A stretch of DNA of 64,000 nucleotides, taken from assembly GCF_017814915.1 (NCBI RefSeq), contig NZ_JAGIPZ010000012.1, positions 1 through 64,000 on the forward strand, given 5' to 3'. Under the pieces are notes generated by a model that did no database searches, was not told the DNA's origin, and saw only the letters and a program-made list of their open reading frames with translations. Source of the stretch: Herbaspirillum sp. LeCh32-8 (GTDB lineage Bacteria; Pseudomonadota; Gammaproteobacteria; Burkholderiales; Burkholderiaceae_D). Below, one piece after another: positions 46,986 through 58,475 of this stretch; the stretch's first letter is position 1; every line of letters begins with the position of its first letter. The translations under genes were made by a program, and so were the position numbers.

Positions 46986-47330
46986 ATGGCAATCCTTTCC
47001 GAACTCGCGGAAAACGAAATGGCAGTGGAACATCCGGTCACCGATACCCTGGACAACGATCCGTCGGAGCTGATCGCCGAATTGAGCAACCGCATCGTCA
47101 TCCTGCAGCAGCAGGCGCAATCGCTGGCCCGCTTTCCGTCCAACAAGGACGGCAAGCAGCAGCGCAATCTGCTGCAACAGCAGATCCGCTCGCTGTATCA
47201 GCAGATCTTCCTGCTGGAACAGCAACATGCCCGCAGCCGCAACCATGGCGACAACTACTTGAGCATGGCCCTGTCGGTCGCCGCCCACACCGCGCACGCC
47301 TACAGCCGCGACGTCTTCACCGCCGGCTGA
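46986..47330 (+). CDS. Glutamine-rich coiled-coil hypothetical protein
   Basis: A 114-residue protein with no match I recognise. The start at 46986 has GGAG. The middle (residues 30-85) is a predicted coiled coil rich in Gln and Leu: IAELSNRIVILQQQAQSLA, then QQRNLLQQQIRSLYQQIFLL. The C-terminal part is His/Ala-rich (MALSVAAHTAHAYSRD). It has no signal peptide and no membrane helix. It stands alone between the hppD terminator and a bidirectional terminator. Confidence 0.75.
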   Translation: MAILSELAENEMAVEHPVTDTLDNDPSELIAELSNRIVILQQQAQSLARFPSNKDGKQQRNLLQQQIRSLYQQIFLLEQQHARSRNHGDNYLSMALSVAAHTAHAYSRDVFTAG

Positions 47331-47349
47331 GTAAGCCGCAGCGCCCGAA

Positions 47350-47379
47350 AAAAAAGCGATCCTGATGGATCGCTTTTTT
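47350..47379. terminator. Bidirectional terminator
   Basis: Stem AAGCGATCC/GGATCGCTT with loop TGAT, flanked by an A-tract and six T. It separates the plus-strand coiled-coil protein gene from the convergent DHA2 pump gene. Confidence 0.92.
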
Positions 47380-47392
47380 CATTTCCCACCGC

Positions 47393-48811
47393 TTACGCCG
47401 CGCGCGCGTGATAACGCAGCCGCGACAAGCTGACCACGCAGGCCGCGCCCGCCAGCACCGCCGCGCACCACAACACCATCGCATACGGCTGCGCGTAGAG
47501 CGTGAGCATCAGCGCCACCACCGACGCGCCCAGGGTCTGGCCGGTCAGGCGCGCGGTGCCCAGCATGCCGCTGGCGCCGCCGGTGCGCGAGCGCGGCGCC
47601 GAGCTGATCAGGGTGCGGTTGTTGGGCGACTGGAACAGCCCGAAGCCCAGGCCGCACACCGCGAACAACAGGCCGATCGTGCCGTCCGACGTGGCGCGGT
47701 CGATGCTCAGCAAGGACAGCAGGCCGACGCACATGATCCCCAGGCCGATGCCGCCCAAAAGACCCGACGACATGCGATCCGACAGCTTGCCGGCCACCAC
47801 GCCGGTCAGCGCCACGGCGATCGGCCAGGCCGTCAGCAGCAGGCCGGCGCGCGCAGCGCTCATGCCGAGGTGATTCTGCAGCATGAAGGGCAGCATCACA
47901 AAGGTCGCCATCTGCGCCGCGAAGGAGCAGAACGAGGTGCCGATGGAGAGAGCAAACAGCGGGATGCGCAACAGGTCCAGCGGCAGCATCGGCGCATGCG
48001 TGGACTGCAGCTTCAGCAGCACGAACAGGCTGGCCGCGGTCGCCAGCGCGCAGACCAGCACCACGCCCCAGCCCTGCACGTGGCCGACGGCGTCCACCGT
48101 ATAGAGCAACAGGCCGATGAAGAGCATGCACACCAGCGCGCTCTTCATGTCGTACTTGCGGTTCGACAGCGGGTTGGTCGGCAGCGCCTTCCAGCCGATC
48201 AGCAGCGAGACCAGGCCCAGCGGAATATTGATCAGGAACAGCCAGTGCCAGGACGCGAAATGCAGGATGAAGCCGGCCACGGTCGGCCCCAGCGCGGTTG
48301 ATGCGCCCGCCACCAGCGCGTTGTAGCCGATCGCCCGGCCCAGCAGCCGGGTCGGGTAGATGAAGCGGATCAGGGCGGTGTTCACCGACAGGATGCCGGC
48401 CGCGCCCAGCCCCTGCATCACCCGCGCCAGGCTCAGCTGCAGCATGTCGGCGCTGACGGCGCAGGCCAACGACGAGAGCGTGAACAGCACCAGGCCGGTG
48501 AGATAGACCCGGCGGTAGCCGATCACCTCGCCCAGCGAGGCCAGCGGCAGCAGGCACACCGCCATGGCGATCTGATAGCTGTTGATGATCCAGATGGCGT
48601 CAGCGTCGGTGGCCTTGAGGTCGGCCGCAATCGAGGGCAGCGCGAGGTTGGCGATGGAGCCGTCCATCACGGCGATGACCACCGCCAGTACGACGGTGGC
48701 GATGGCAAGGATGCGTTGGTCCGGAGGAAGGCCGTCGGCGTCTTCGTGAGCGCCGTTAGGGGGCTGAACTTGCACTGTCTGCTTTCGGGGGCGGATTTCT
48801 TGGGGTGTCAC
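47393..48811 (-). CDS. MFS drug-efflux transporter, DHA2 type
   Basis: A 472-residue transporter with about 14 hydrophobic helices. MDGSIANLALPSIAADL lies in helix 1, GEVIGYRRVYLTG in the 2-3 loop and GASTALGPTVAGFILHFASW in helix 5-6. The likely start is GTG at 48811. A second DHA2 pump lies at 14035. No linked regulator or fusion protein is seen, so the substrate is unknown. Confidence 0.88.
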   Translation of the reverse strand: MTPQEIRPRKQTVQVQPPNGAHEDADGLPPDQRILAIATVVLAVVIAVMDGSIANLALPSIAADLKATDADAIWIINSYQIAMAVCLLPLASLGEVIGYRRVYLTGLVLFTLSSLACAVSADMLQLSLARVMQGLGAAGILSVNTALIRFIYPTRLLGRAIGYNALVAGASTALGPTVAGFILHFASWHWLFLINIPLGLVSLLIGWKALPTNPLSNRKYDMKSALVCMLFIGLLLYTVDAVGHVQGWGVVLVCALATAASLFVLLKLQSTHAPMLPLDLLRIPLFALSIGTSFCSFAAQMATFVMLPFMLQNHLGMSAARAGLLLTAWPIAVALTGVVAGKLSDRMSSGLLGGIGLGIMCVGLLSLLSIDRATSDGTIGLLFAVCGLGFGLFQSPNNRTLISSAPRSRTGGASGMLGTARLTGQTLGASVVALMLTLYAQPYAMVLWCAAVLAGAACVVSLSRLRYHARAA

Positions 48812-48955
48812 GGAAATGGGCGCGTTGCGCGCTCAGAAGGCTTCTATGCTAACACCGCCGGCTGATGGGTAGCTGACGGCTTCCCACGCAAAGGCGAGCC
48901 CGTCCGCCATTCCCGCCCCGGCATTCACTTGCAGGGCAGCGATGGCGCGCCCATG

Positions 48956-48986
48956 AAAAAGGCGACCCGGAAGAATCGCCTTTTTT
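48956..48986. terminator. Terminator after the orphan binding-protein gene
   Basis: Stem AAAAAGGCGA/TCGCCTTTTT with a 10-base loop. It is flanked by A and T runs, so it can act in both directions. It lies 20 bases past the stop of the leftward binding-protein gene. Confidence 0.85.
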
Positions 48987-49005
48987 CGTTTTTCGCCGTT
49001 CCGAT

Positions 49006-49845
49006 TTACTGGAAGGCGGAGATGGGCGTGAGCTTCTTCTCGCGCGGGATGTTGAATTTGGTCTTGGGGCCGAACCACTTTTGCCACAGCGCATCGATCT
49101 CGCCCGCCTTCTCCAGCTTCACCAGCGCGGCATTGACCGCCGCCAGCAACGCCGGCTCGCCCTTCTTCACCCCCATGGCCGTCGGCTCCCAGGCCAGGGC
49201 GCCTTCAACGAACTTGAAGCGGCCACCGGACTCGTTGACGAAGCGGATACCGGAGGGCATCGAAATGGCCATGGCGTCCACCTTGTCCTGCGCCAACGCG
49301 AGGAAGGCGCCCGGGGTATCGGAGAAGGTTTGCAGGACCGCGCGCGGCATCACGCGGCGCACCGCCTGCTCGGGCGTGGAGCTGCGGTTGGCGCTGATGC
49401 GCCGCTCCAGCAGATCGCTGATCATGTAGAAACCGGCGTCGGAGCGCACCACCAGCTTGATCGGGTTCTGATAATGCGATGCCGTGAAATCGATCTGCTG
49501 GGCGCGCTCGCGGGTATAGCCCAGCGCCGCCACCAGGAGATCGGCGTGCCCCTGCATCAAGGTGGGGATGCGCGCCTCCACGGTGACGCTCTTTTGCTCC
49601 ATGTTCACCCCGATCTCGCGCGCGACCGCCGCGCACATGTCGACGTCGAAACCGACGATCTGCTGGCTTTGGGGATCCATGAAGCCCAATGGCTCGTTAT
49701 TGGCCAGCGTGGCGCAGACCATCGATCCGCCGGCCTTGATATCGGCCAGGCGATCGGCATGCGCCGCGGAGGAAACGATCAGCAAGGTCACGGCCAGCGC
49801 CGCTCCCCCACCGATTGTCCTGATGCGCCGCAAAATCATTTTCAT
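49006..49845 (-). CDS. Orphan amino-acid-type ABC substrate-binding protein
   Basis: A 279-residue SBP_bac_3 family protein. The signal peptide ends SSAAHA-D. The ligand domain includes GFDVDMCAAVAREIG and PTLMQGHADLLVAALGYTRERA, common to polar amino acid binders. No permease or ATPase gene lies beside it, so it either uses distant transporter parts or acts as a sensor-type protein. It is bounded by terminators on both sides. Confidence 0.88.
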   Translation of the reverse strand: MKMILRRIRTIGGGAALAVTLLIVSSAAHADRLADIKAGGSMVCATLANNEPLGFMDPQSQQIVGFDVDMCAAVAREIGVNMEQKSVTVEARIPTLMQGHADLLVAALGYTRERAQQIDFTASHYQNPIKLVVRSDAGFYMISDLLERRISANRSSTPEQAVRRVMPRAVLQTFSDTPGAFLALAQDKVDAMAISMPSGIRFVNESGGRFKFVEGALAWEPTAMGVKKGEPALLAAVNAALVKLEKAGEIDALWQKWFGPKTKFNIPREKKLTPISAFQ

Positions 49846-49927
49846 CCTTTAATTGGTTGAATCACGAGAATAACTTGAAACAAATTTGGATGCCACTTTC
49901 GATGATAAACCTCGGCTCCCGGTACGC

Positions 49928-49956
49928 GAAAAAAAAGCGCATCGTACGATGCGCTT
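49928..49956 (-). terminator. Terminator of the liv operon
   Basis: Palindromic stem AGCGCATCG/CGATGCGCT with the T-tract on the minus strand (eight A at 49929-49936). It lies 40 bases past the livF stop. Confidence 0.88.
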
Positions 49957-49995
49957 CCTTTCCTGAACCTTACAACCTGAACGACGGCAAGCCGA

Positions 49996-50699
49996 TCAGC
50001 CGTGCCCCAGATAAGCCTTGCGCACGTCGCTATTGGCCAACAGGTTGGCGCCCGTGTCGGACAGCACCACGTGGCCGTTCTCCAGCACGTAACCGCGGTC
50101 GGCCACGCCCAGCGCCTTGTTGGCGTTCTGCTCCACCAGGAATACGGTGACGCCGCTTTCCCGGATGGTGCGAATGATCTCAAAGATCTGCGCGATCACC
50201 AGCGGCGCCAGGCCCAGCGTCGGCTCGTCCAGCAGCAGCAGCCGCGGCTTGCTCATCAGCGCGCGGCCGATGGCCAGCATCTGCTGCTCTCCGCCGGACA
50301 TGGTGCCGGCGCGTTGCGCCGCGCGCTCCTTCAGGCGCGGGAACAGCCCGAAGACGTATTCCACGCCTTCGTCGATTTCCTTGTCCTTGGCAAAGAAGGC
50401 GCCCATCTTCAGGTTCTCCAGCACGGTCAGGCTGGGGAACACGCGACGGCCTTCCGGGGAGATCGCCAGCCCCTTGCGCATGATCTCGTGCGTGGGCAGC
50501 TGGGTGATGTCGTTGCCCTCGAAGAGAATGCGTCCGCTTGATGCGCGCGGACGGCCGCACAGCGTCATCAGCAAGGTGGTCTTGCCGGCGCCGTTGGCGC
50601 CGATCAGTGTCACGATCTCGCCCTTCTCCACGTTCAGGGACACGCCGTGCAGCGCCTCGATGGCGCCGTAGTGGGTATGCACCTTGTCAAACTGCAGCA

Positions 50700-50703
<4 letters not shown>
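49996..50703 (-). CDS. livF: Branched-chain amino acid ABC transporter ATPase LivF
   Basis: A 235-residue ATPase. Walker A IGANGAGKTTLL, signature TMSGGEQQMLAIGRAL, Walker B LLLLDEPTLGLAP and the family C-terminal NANKALGVADRGYVLENG are present. It partners LivG to power import. Its start overlaps the livG stop by 4 bases. A much longer open frame to 51504 in the same reading frame is a shadow of livG. Confidence 0.95.
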
Positions 50704-52714
<2,011 letters not shown>

Positions 52715-52753
52715 GCCTCCTTGAATATTTCGTTGTTCCGTACCGGCGCGACG

Positions 52754-53680
<927 letters not shown>

Positions 53681-53703
53681 AGGAGGGGAACGACTAAATG
53701 TGG

Positions 53704-53735
53704 AAATGCCCCATTCGTACAGCAATGGGGCATTT
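53704..53735 (-). terminator. Hairpin between livK and livH, likely partial terminator
   Basis: Perfect 12-bp inverted repeat AAATGCCCCATT/AATGGGGCATTT with an 8-base loop. The downstream side on the minus strand is only weakly T-rich (TTTCCACATTT). Such intercistronic hairpins commonly lower permease expression below that of the binding protein. Confidence 0.65.
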
Positions 53736-53781
53736 CGTGGGTTGACGTCAGGTCAGACGATCGCGCCACCGAGAGCGCTAA

Positions 53782-54903
53782 TTACTTGGCCTCGGTCTTG
53801 GTGGCATCCTTGTGCCAGGTGAAGACCACGAACTTGAAGGCCTTCAGGTCGCCCTTCTTGTCGTATTCGACGTTGCCGATCGGGGTCTTGAAGCTGTTGG
53901 CGTGGATGTACGCGGCAACCTTGTCCGGATCGGTGGACTTGGAACCGGCAATCGCGTCGGCAATGATCTTCACGCCCGAGTAGGCAGGCATCTGGAACGG
54001 ACCGTTCGGGTCACGCTTCTGCGCCTGGAAAGCCTTCACCAGAGCAGCGTTGGCCGGGTCGGCGGCGAAGTCGGCCGGCAGCGTCACCAGCATGCCTTCC
54101 GAAGCGGGGCCGGCGATGGCGGTGATGTCCTTGTTGCCCACGCCTTCAGGACCCATGAACACGGCCTTGACGCCCTGCTCGCGCGCCTGGCGCATGATCA
54201 GGCCCATTTCCGGGTGGTAGCCGCCGAAGTAGACGAAGTCCACGCCCTGCGACTTCAGCTTGGTGACGATGGCGGAGTAGTCGCTGTCGCCGGCGTTGAT
54301 GCCTTCAAACACCACGACCGGCACCTTGGCCGCGTCCAGCGCCGACTTCACCGAGGAAGCCACGCCCTGGCCGTACGACTGCTTATCGTGCAGTACCGCG
54401 ACCTTCTTGGGCTTCAACTTCTCGATCACGTAACGGGCAGCGGCAGGACCTTGCTGGTCGTCGCGGCCGATGGTGCGGAAGATGTATTTGTGCGGCTTGG
54501 CTTCGGTCAGCTGGGGAGCGGTCGCCGACGGGGTGATCATCACCACGCCTTCGTTTTCATAGATGTCGGAAGCCGGAATGGTGGAACCCGAGCACACGTG
54601 ACCGATCACGTACTTGATGCCCTGGCTGACGATCTTGTTGGCCACTGCCACGGCTTGCTTCGGCTCGCAGGCGTCGTCCATCAGCACGACTTCGAACTTG
54701 TTGCCATTGGCGCCGCCGGCGGCGTTGATCTGCTCCACGGCGGTCAGCGCACCGGCCTTGACCATATCGCCATACTGGGCGACGGCGCCGGTCATCGGGC
54801 CGGCGATCGCGATCTTGACGGTTTCGGCGTGTGCGGCGCCCGCGAAGGCGGCAACTGCGGCGGTGGCCAGAGCGATCTTGGTCAGACGGATTGCGGATTT
54901 CAT
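53782..54903 (-). CDS. livK: Branched-chain amino acid binding protein (LivK/LivJ type)
   Basis: A 373-residue periplasmic protein. The signal peptide ends AGAAHA-E, and the mature protein begins VKIAIAGPMTGAVAQYGDM, the family start. The ligand-contact regions include MITPSATAPQLTE and YFGGYHPEMGLIMRQAR. It delivers leucine, isoleucine or valine to LivHMGF. It is the first gene of the livKHMGF unit; GGAGGA precedes the start. Confidence 0.94.
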   Translation of the reverse strand: MKSAIRLTKIALATAAVAAFAGAAHAETVKIAIAGPMTGAVAQYGDMVKAGALTAVEQINAAGGANGNKFEVVLMDDACEPKQAVAVANKIVSQGIKYVIGHVCSGSTIPASDIYENEGVVMITPSATAPQLTEAKPHKYIFRTIGRDDQQGPAAARYVIEKLKPKKVAVLHDKQSYGQGVASSVKSALDAAKVPVVVFEGINAGDSDYSAIVTKLKSQGVDFVYFGGYHPEMGLIMRQAREQGVKAVFMGPEGVGNKDITAIAGPASEGMLVTLPADFAADPANAALVKAFQAQKRDPNGPFQMPAYSGVKIIADAIAGSKSTDPDKVAAYIHANSFKTPIGNVEYDKKGDLKAFKFVVFTWHKDATKTEAK

Positions 54904-55342
54904 TGACGTTTCCTCCAGGGTGTATTCGTTTCAAAGAACGCCGGAGCGGGGTGAAACGCCCGGCGCACATTGGGCTCCGGTTCTCTGGCCCCGATTATTT
55001 TCGGGTCCGGCCGGCGCATGGGGGCAGAGTGTAACACCACCGTCATACTCAACAACTTTTTTTTGGAAAAACGGCAAACCTCGTCATTTCCGCCCCATCA
55101 GGTTTGATTTTCCGCACATTTTTTGCTGTTTTTCTTCTGATTTGAAAATTTCATGCTGATTCGCACTGCACAAATCGCGCGCCATTATCGCCTCGCGGGA
55201 ACGCCCGCCGCAAACGGCTTTGCGCCGCACGGCACACCCAGCTGGCAAAGCTGCGCGCCTGCCATTTACAATAGGCGCCCGCCCCGCTCTGCAGATGTCC
55301 TTCCGAGCGTGCCGGCGCAGAAATGAGTCCCGACAAAAGAAG
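54904..55342. other. Noncoding stretch between livK and the glycosidase-like gene
   Basis: It holds the leftward livK promoter and probably the rightward promoter of the glycosidase-like gene. An AT-rich block with runs of T and A (55048-55160) is the likely promoter area for both. No credible gene is seen. Confidence 0.5.
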
Positions 55343-56137
55343 ATGCGTATTTTATCCACGCTGCTGCGCCCTCTACTGGCCCCCATGCTCGTCGCCGGCG
55401 CCCTGCTCCCCGCGATGACGCTCAACGCCATCCCCGCCCACGCCGTGGAGATGAAGCAATACCAGTACCGCCAGACCTTCATCAGCACCTGCCGCGCAGA
55501 TCCGCGCGCCGACGCCATCCGCACTTACTGGAAGGATCCCAACGGCAATCCGCTGGCCACCTTCGTGCGGCTCGACGCCATGCTGCGCGGCCAGGGCCAG
55601 GAGCTGCTGTGCGCCACCAATGCCGGCATCTACGACAAACAACTGCAGCCCCTGGGCCTGTACGTGGAAGGCGGCAACGTCCTGCGCAAGCTCAATACGC
55701 GGCAGAACGCCTACGGCAACTTCTACATGCAACCCAACGGGGTGTTCGTGCTCAGCGAGCACAATGCCTACATCGTGGAAACCTCGGACTACGCCGCCGA
55801 GACCGGCCTGTGGAGCAGCACCGTGCGCTATGCCACGCAATCCGGCCCGCTGATGATCGTCAATGGCAAGATCAACAAGCGCTTCGACCCGGACTCGCTC
55901 AATGTCGTCGTACGCAACGCCGTTTGCCTCGACGCCGCCGGCATGGTGACGCTGGCCATCGCCCGCAACCCGATCAGCTTCTATGATTTCGCCGTGTTCC
56001 TGCGCGACGAAATCAAATGCACCGACGCGCTCTATCTCGACGGCAGCATCTCGCGCATGTATCCCACTCTGGAAGCAAACATCGGCCCGGCCTTCGGCGC
56101 CATGATCGCGATCGTGCGACCGGCGGCGGCCAAATGA
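55343..56137 (+). CDS. Exported phosphodiester glycosidase-like protein (NAGPA/DUF2233)
   Basis: A 264-residue protein. The start at 55343 gives a signal peptide ending IPAHA-VEM. The NAGPA-type domain has ATNAGIYDKQLQPLGLYVE, SGPLMIVNGKIN and DALYLDGSISRMYP, the conserved glycosidase core. Relatives remove N-acetylglucosamine from phosphodiesters or act on envelope polymers. A longer frame from 55220 reads through the promoter area and is rejected. Confidence 0.87.
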   Translation: MRILSTLLRPLLAPMLVAGALLPAMTLNAIPAHAVEMKQYQYRQTFISTCRADPRADAIRTYWKDPNGNPLATFVRLDAMLRGQGQELLCATNAGIYDKQLQPLGLYVEGGNVLRKLNTRQNAYGNFYMQPNGVFVLSEHNAYIVETSDYAAETGLWSSTVRYATQSGPLMIVNGKINKRFDPDSLNVVVRNAVCLDAAGMVTLAIARNPISFYDFAVFLRDEIKCTDALYLDGSISRMYPTLEANIGPAFGAMIAIVRPAAAK

Positions 56138-56276
56138 GTCGTTGATTTGCTATTGGAATTGCCGCGCTCGATCTGCCCTGCCTTCTGATCATCGTCCAAA
56201 GGCGGTCGCCTGCTCTCTTGAAACGTGAACGGCCGAGCGTCGCCATGGCCGCCAAACCGCTCAACCGTCGCAGAAT

Positions 56277-56400
56277 AAAAAAAGCCCGCAGCCAATAAAC
56301 CGCGGGCAAGTTCCCTATCAAGAGGGAGGTTGAAGGAACAGTTCAACCACCTGTAGGAGTCAGCCGCCGGAAAAAAAGTTCGGTGATATTTCAACATCGT
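56277..56400 (-). ncRNA. Candidate small RNA ending in a rho-independent terminator
   Basis: Read leftward from about 56400, there is a hairpin GGTTGAA/TTCAACC (56328-56348), a small stem CCCT/AGGG (56313-56326) and a terminal stem GCCCGC/GCGGGC (56284-56307) followed by seven T on the minus strand. No gene ends just upstream of this terminator; the nearest leftward gene has its own terminator at 56466. The loops expose CUCCC-type sequence that could pair with ribosome sites. The 5' end and promoter are not resolved. Confidence 0.35.
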
Positions 56401-56465
56401 CTCGAAGGTTATGCGCCTGCGCCCGTCAGCGCGCCGTGACTTTCCCGCTCGCGCTGCCGACGCAC

Positions 56466-56500
56466 AAAAGAAAACGCCGCAACGGTTGCCCGTCGCGGCG
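56466..56500 (-). terminator. Terminator of the Ala/Pro-rich lipoprotein gene
   Basis: On the minus strand, stem CGCCGC/GCGGCG with an inner CGG/CCG pairing around TTGC, followed by a T-rich stretch (GTTTTCTTTTG). It lies 94 bases past the lipoprotein stop. Confidence 0.7.
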
Positions 56501-56594
56501 TGTGCAGTGCTGTTCCCACTGCGGGATTGCTGTGCGGCTTTGGCCGTTCTTCTGTGATGTTTATTATTTAAAACGGCTGGCTTACTACGAATGC

Positions 56595-56870
56595 TTACTT
56601 CTTCTCGCCGCCGGCGGTGTCGCCCGAAGCCGGCGGAGTGGCCGGGGTCGCCGAAGAGTCAGCCGGCGGTGCGGCCGAAGGCGCAGCCGGAGCGGCAGTC
56701 GAGCTGCCCGAATCGGTCGGAGCCGGCGTTGCCGGAGCTGCCGACGGTGCGGCCGGGGAGCTTGCCGGCGGCGTAGCGGCCGGAGTAGCGGGCGCTTCGT
56801 CGCGCTTGTTGCAGCCTGCGAGAACAGCGGTGAAAACGGCAGCGGCTAAGAGTGTGTGGCGAATCAGCAT
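56595..56870 (-). CDS. Short Ala/Pro-rich lipoprotein
   Basis: A 91-residue protein. The signal and lipobox are MLIRHTLLAAAVFTAVLAGC (Cys20). The rest is almost entirely Ala, Pro, Ser, Thr and Gly with repeated PAAPSAAP-type segments and an acidic/basic end (GGEKK). Such sequences are likely disordered and may tether or space. Function unknown. A ribosome site GGAGG lies just upstream of the start. Confidence 0.8.
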   Translation of the reverse strand: MLIRHTLLAAAVFTAVLAGCNKRDEAPATPAATPPASSPAAPSAAPATPAPTDSGSSTAAPAAPSAAPPADSSATPATPPASGDTAGGEKK

Positions 56871-57069
56871 GTTTTGCCTCCAAAGGTTGTTGATCGGATT
56901 TGCCGAAGTTCATAGGTTTGCCGAAGTTCGACTACTTCTGATGCCAAATTATTCCCGTTTCAGCTGCCCGGGACTGTCAGAAAACGACGCATATTCATGT
57001 CAGCCATCCGAGGAAACATTGCTTCTACAACAACTCCATTTGGACCAAAAAGCCGTATCATCGCGGGCT

Positions 57070-57936
57070 ATGACTCCTATCGCCGCCCGCCCCTCGCGCT
57101 CCGTGCGCCTGATGTATTCCCTGTCTGCCGCGGCCTTGCTGGCCGCCGTCTCGCTGGCGTCAACGGCGCACGCGGGCATCGTGCCGGTTTCTGCGGCGCA
57201 GTGCGCGCAAATGAAGGCGCGCAAGGTGATCACTCCCGCCAATCCGGTGCCTTGCTCGCGACTGGCGACGGTCAGTTTTGATTACACCGACTTCGACGGC
57301 GCCGTGCGCAACGGCTCGGTGGTGGTGCTCGACGCGGTGGCGCCGCAGGTGGAGTCGCTGTTCGGCGAGCTGCTGCTGCGCTCGGTGCCGATCGCCGGCG
57401 CCCAGCCGCTTGAGCATTTCGACGGCGACGACGAGAAGTCCATGGCGGCCAACAATACCTCCGCCTTCAATGGCCGCCCGATGACCGGCGGCGGCGGCTG
57501 GTCCAAGCATGCCTACGGCGCGGCGATCGATATCAATCCGCTGCAGAACCCTTACGTGACCAAGGCCGGCACCGCGCAGCAGGAAGTGCTGCCGCCGGCG
57601 TCGGCGGCCCAGTACGTGCAGCGCGCGCCGGTGCAGGCCGGCATGGCCGAGGACGTGGTGGGTGCGTTCTACGACCACGGTTTCCTGATCTGGGGCGGCA
57701 ACTGGAAGCAGCCGATCGACTACCAGCACTTCGAGATCGGCAGCCGCGAGTTCATCCGCAAGCTGGCCACACTACCCAAACCTGAGGCGCGCGCCGAGTT
57801 CGAACGCTACGTGGCGCGCTACCGCAGCTGCGCGCACAAGAACGAAGAGGCCCATGCACCGGCTGCCGACAGCGACGACGACGCGCCGGAAGACACCTCC
57901 CTGCGCGACAGTTGCGCCGCGCGCTTGCGCCGCTAG
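57070..57936 (+). CDS. M15-family D-Ala-D-Ala carboxypeptidase-like protein
   Basis: A 288-residue exported protein. The start at 57070 gives a signal peptide ending STAHA-G. The M15 zinc-peptidase motifs are SKHAYGAAIDINPLQNPY (His and Asp ligands) and WKQPIDYQHFE (late His). These enzymes trim peptidoglycan stem peptides. The C-terminal 40 residues are acidic and charged (AADSDDDAPEDTS). A longer frame from 56617 runs antisense through the lipoprotein gene and is rejected. Confidence 0.87.
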   Translation: MTPIAARPSRSVRLMYSLSAAALLAAVSLASTAHAGIVPVSAAQCAQMKARKVITPANPVPCSRLATVSFDYTDFDGAVRNGSVVVLDAVAPQVESLFGELLLRSVPIAGAQPLEHFDGDDEKSMAANNTSAFNGRPMTGGGGWSKHAYGAAIDINPLQNPYVTKAGTAQQEVLPPASAAQYVQRAPVQAGMAEDVVGAFYDHGFLIWGGNWKQPIDYQHFEIGSREFIRKLATLPKPEARAEFERYVARYRSCAHKNEEAHAPAADSDDDAPEDTSLRDSCAARLRR

Positions 57937-58124
57937 ATGACAGGCGGCACTGCAGGCGCAGCGGGCGCATGTCACGCGCGCGTCATCCTGCGGCGGTCGG
58001 CGTAAAGACCTGTAAGTTTGGGTTAAAAAGCACGGTCAGCACGTCACGCCCGCCTATACTTCCCCGGCAATATCAGTCTGGGCCTTGCTGCCCGGTGGCA
58101 CACGCTTTCATGAGGATGAACACC

Positions 58125-58319
58125 ATGGCGATCAACTCCGTCTCTACCAGCCACAACGCAGCTGCGCATGCGCACGCGCAGCCGGCCAAGAAATCGAATG
58201 TGAACTTCAGCGACCTGATGAACGCCGGCATGGCTGCTCAACCGCAGGCCGTCACACCGGCGCAGGCCACCGGCACCGCGTCGACCTCGACGTCGACGGC
58301 GACCACCAGCAAGATCTAA
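58125..58319 (+). CDS. Very small Ala/Thr/Ser-rich hypothetical protein
   Basis: A 64-residue protein (MAINSVSTSHNAAAHAHAQP). A GAGGA site lies at good spacing before the ATG at 58125, and a TATACT element is found near 58055. A strong bidirectional terminator follows. The middle (KKSNVNFSDLMNAGMA) could be a short helix; the ends are low-complexity. No similarity is recognised. Good expression signals support it as a real gene. Confidence 0.65.
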   Translation: MAINSVSTSHNAAAHAHAQPAKKSNVNFSDLMNAGMAAQPQAVTPAQATGTASTSTSTATTSKI

Positions 58320-58362
58320 GACGCAACGCGCGACCTGCCCGCGCCCGGACCACGAAATCGAA

Positions 58363-58399
58363 AAAAAAGCCCGCAGCGTTCGCACGCTGCGGGCTTTTT
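58363..58399. terminator. Bidirectional terminator
   Basis: Perfect 11-bp stem GCCCGCAGCGT/ACGCTGCGGGC with loop TCGC, flanked by eight A and five T. It ends the transcript of the 64-residue protein gene. Confidence 0.92.
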
Positions 58400-58475
58400 C
58401 ATGTCCTCATCCACGATCCCGCATCTGCATGCCGGGCCGTCTGGCTATACTGTGTGCTCCACAGGGAGGATGCGC

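Noticed and set aside
56617..57936. A 439-codon frame for the M15 peptidase
   Set aside because: The first 150 codons are antisense to a lipoprotein gene; the signal peptide starts at 57070.
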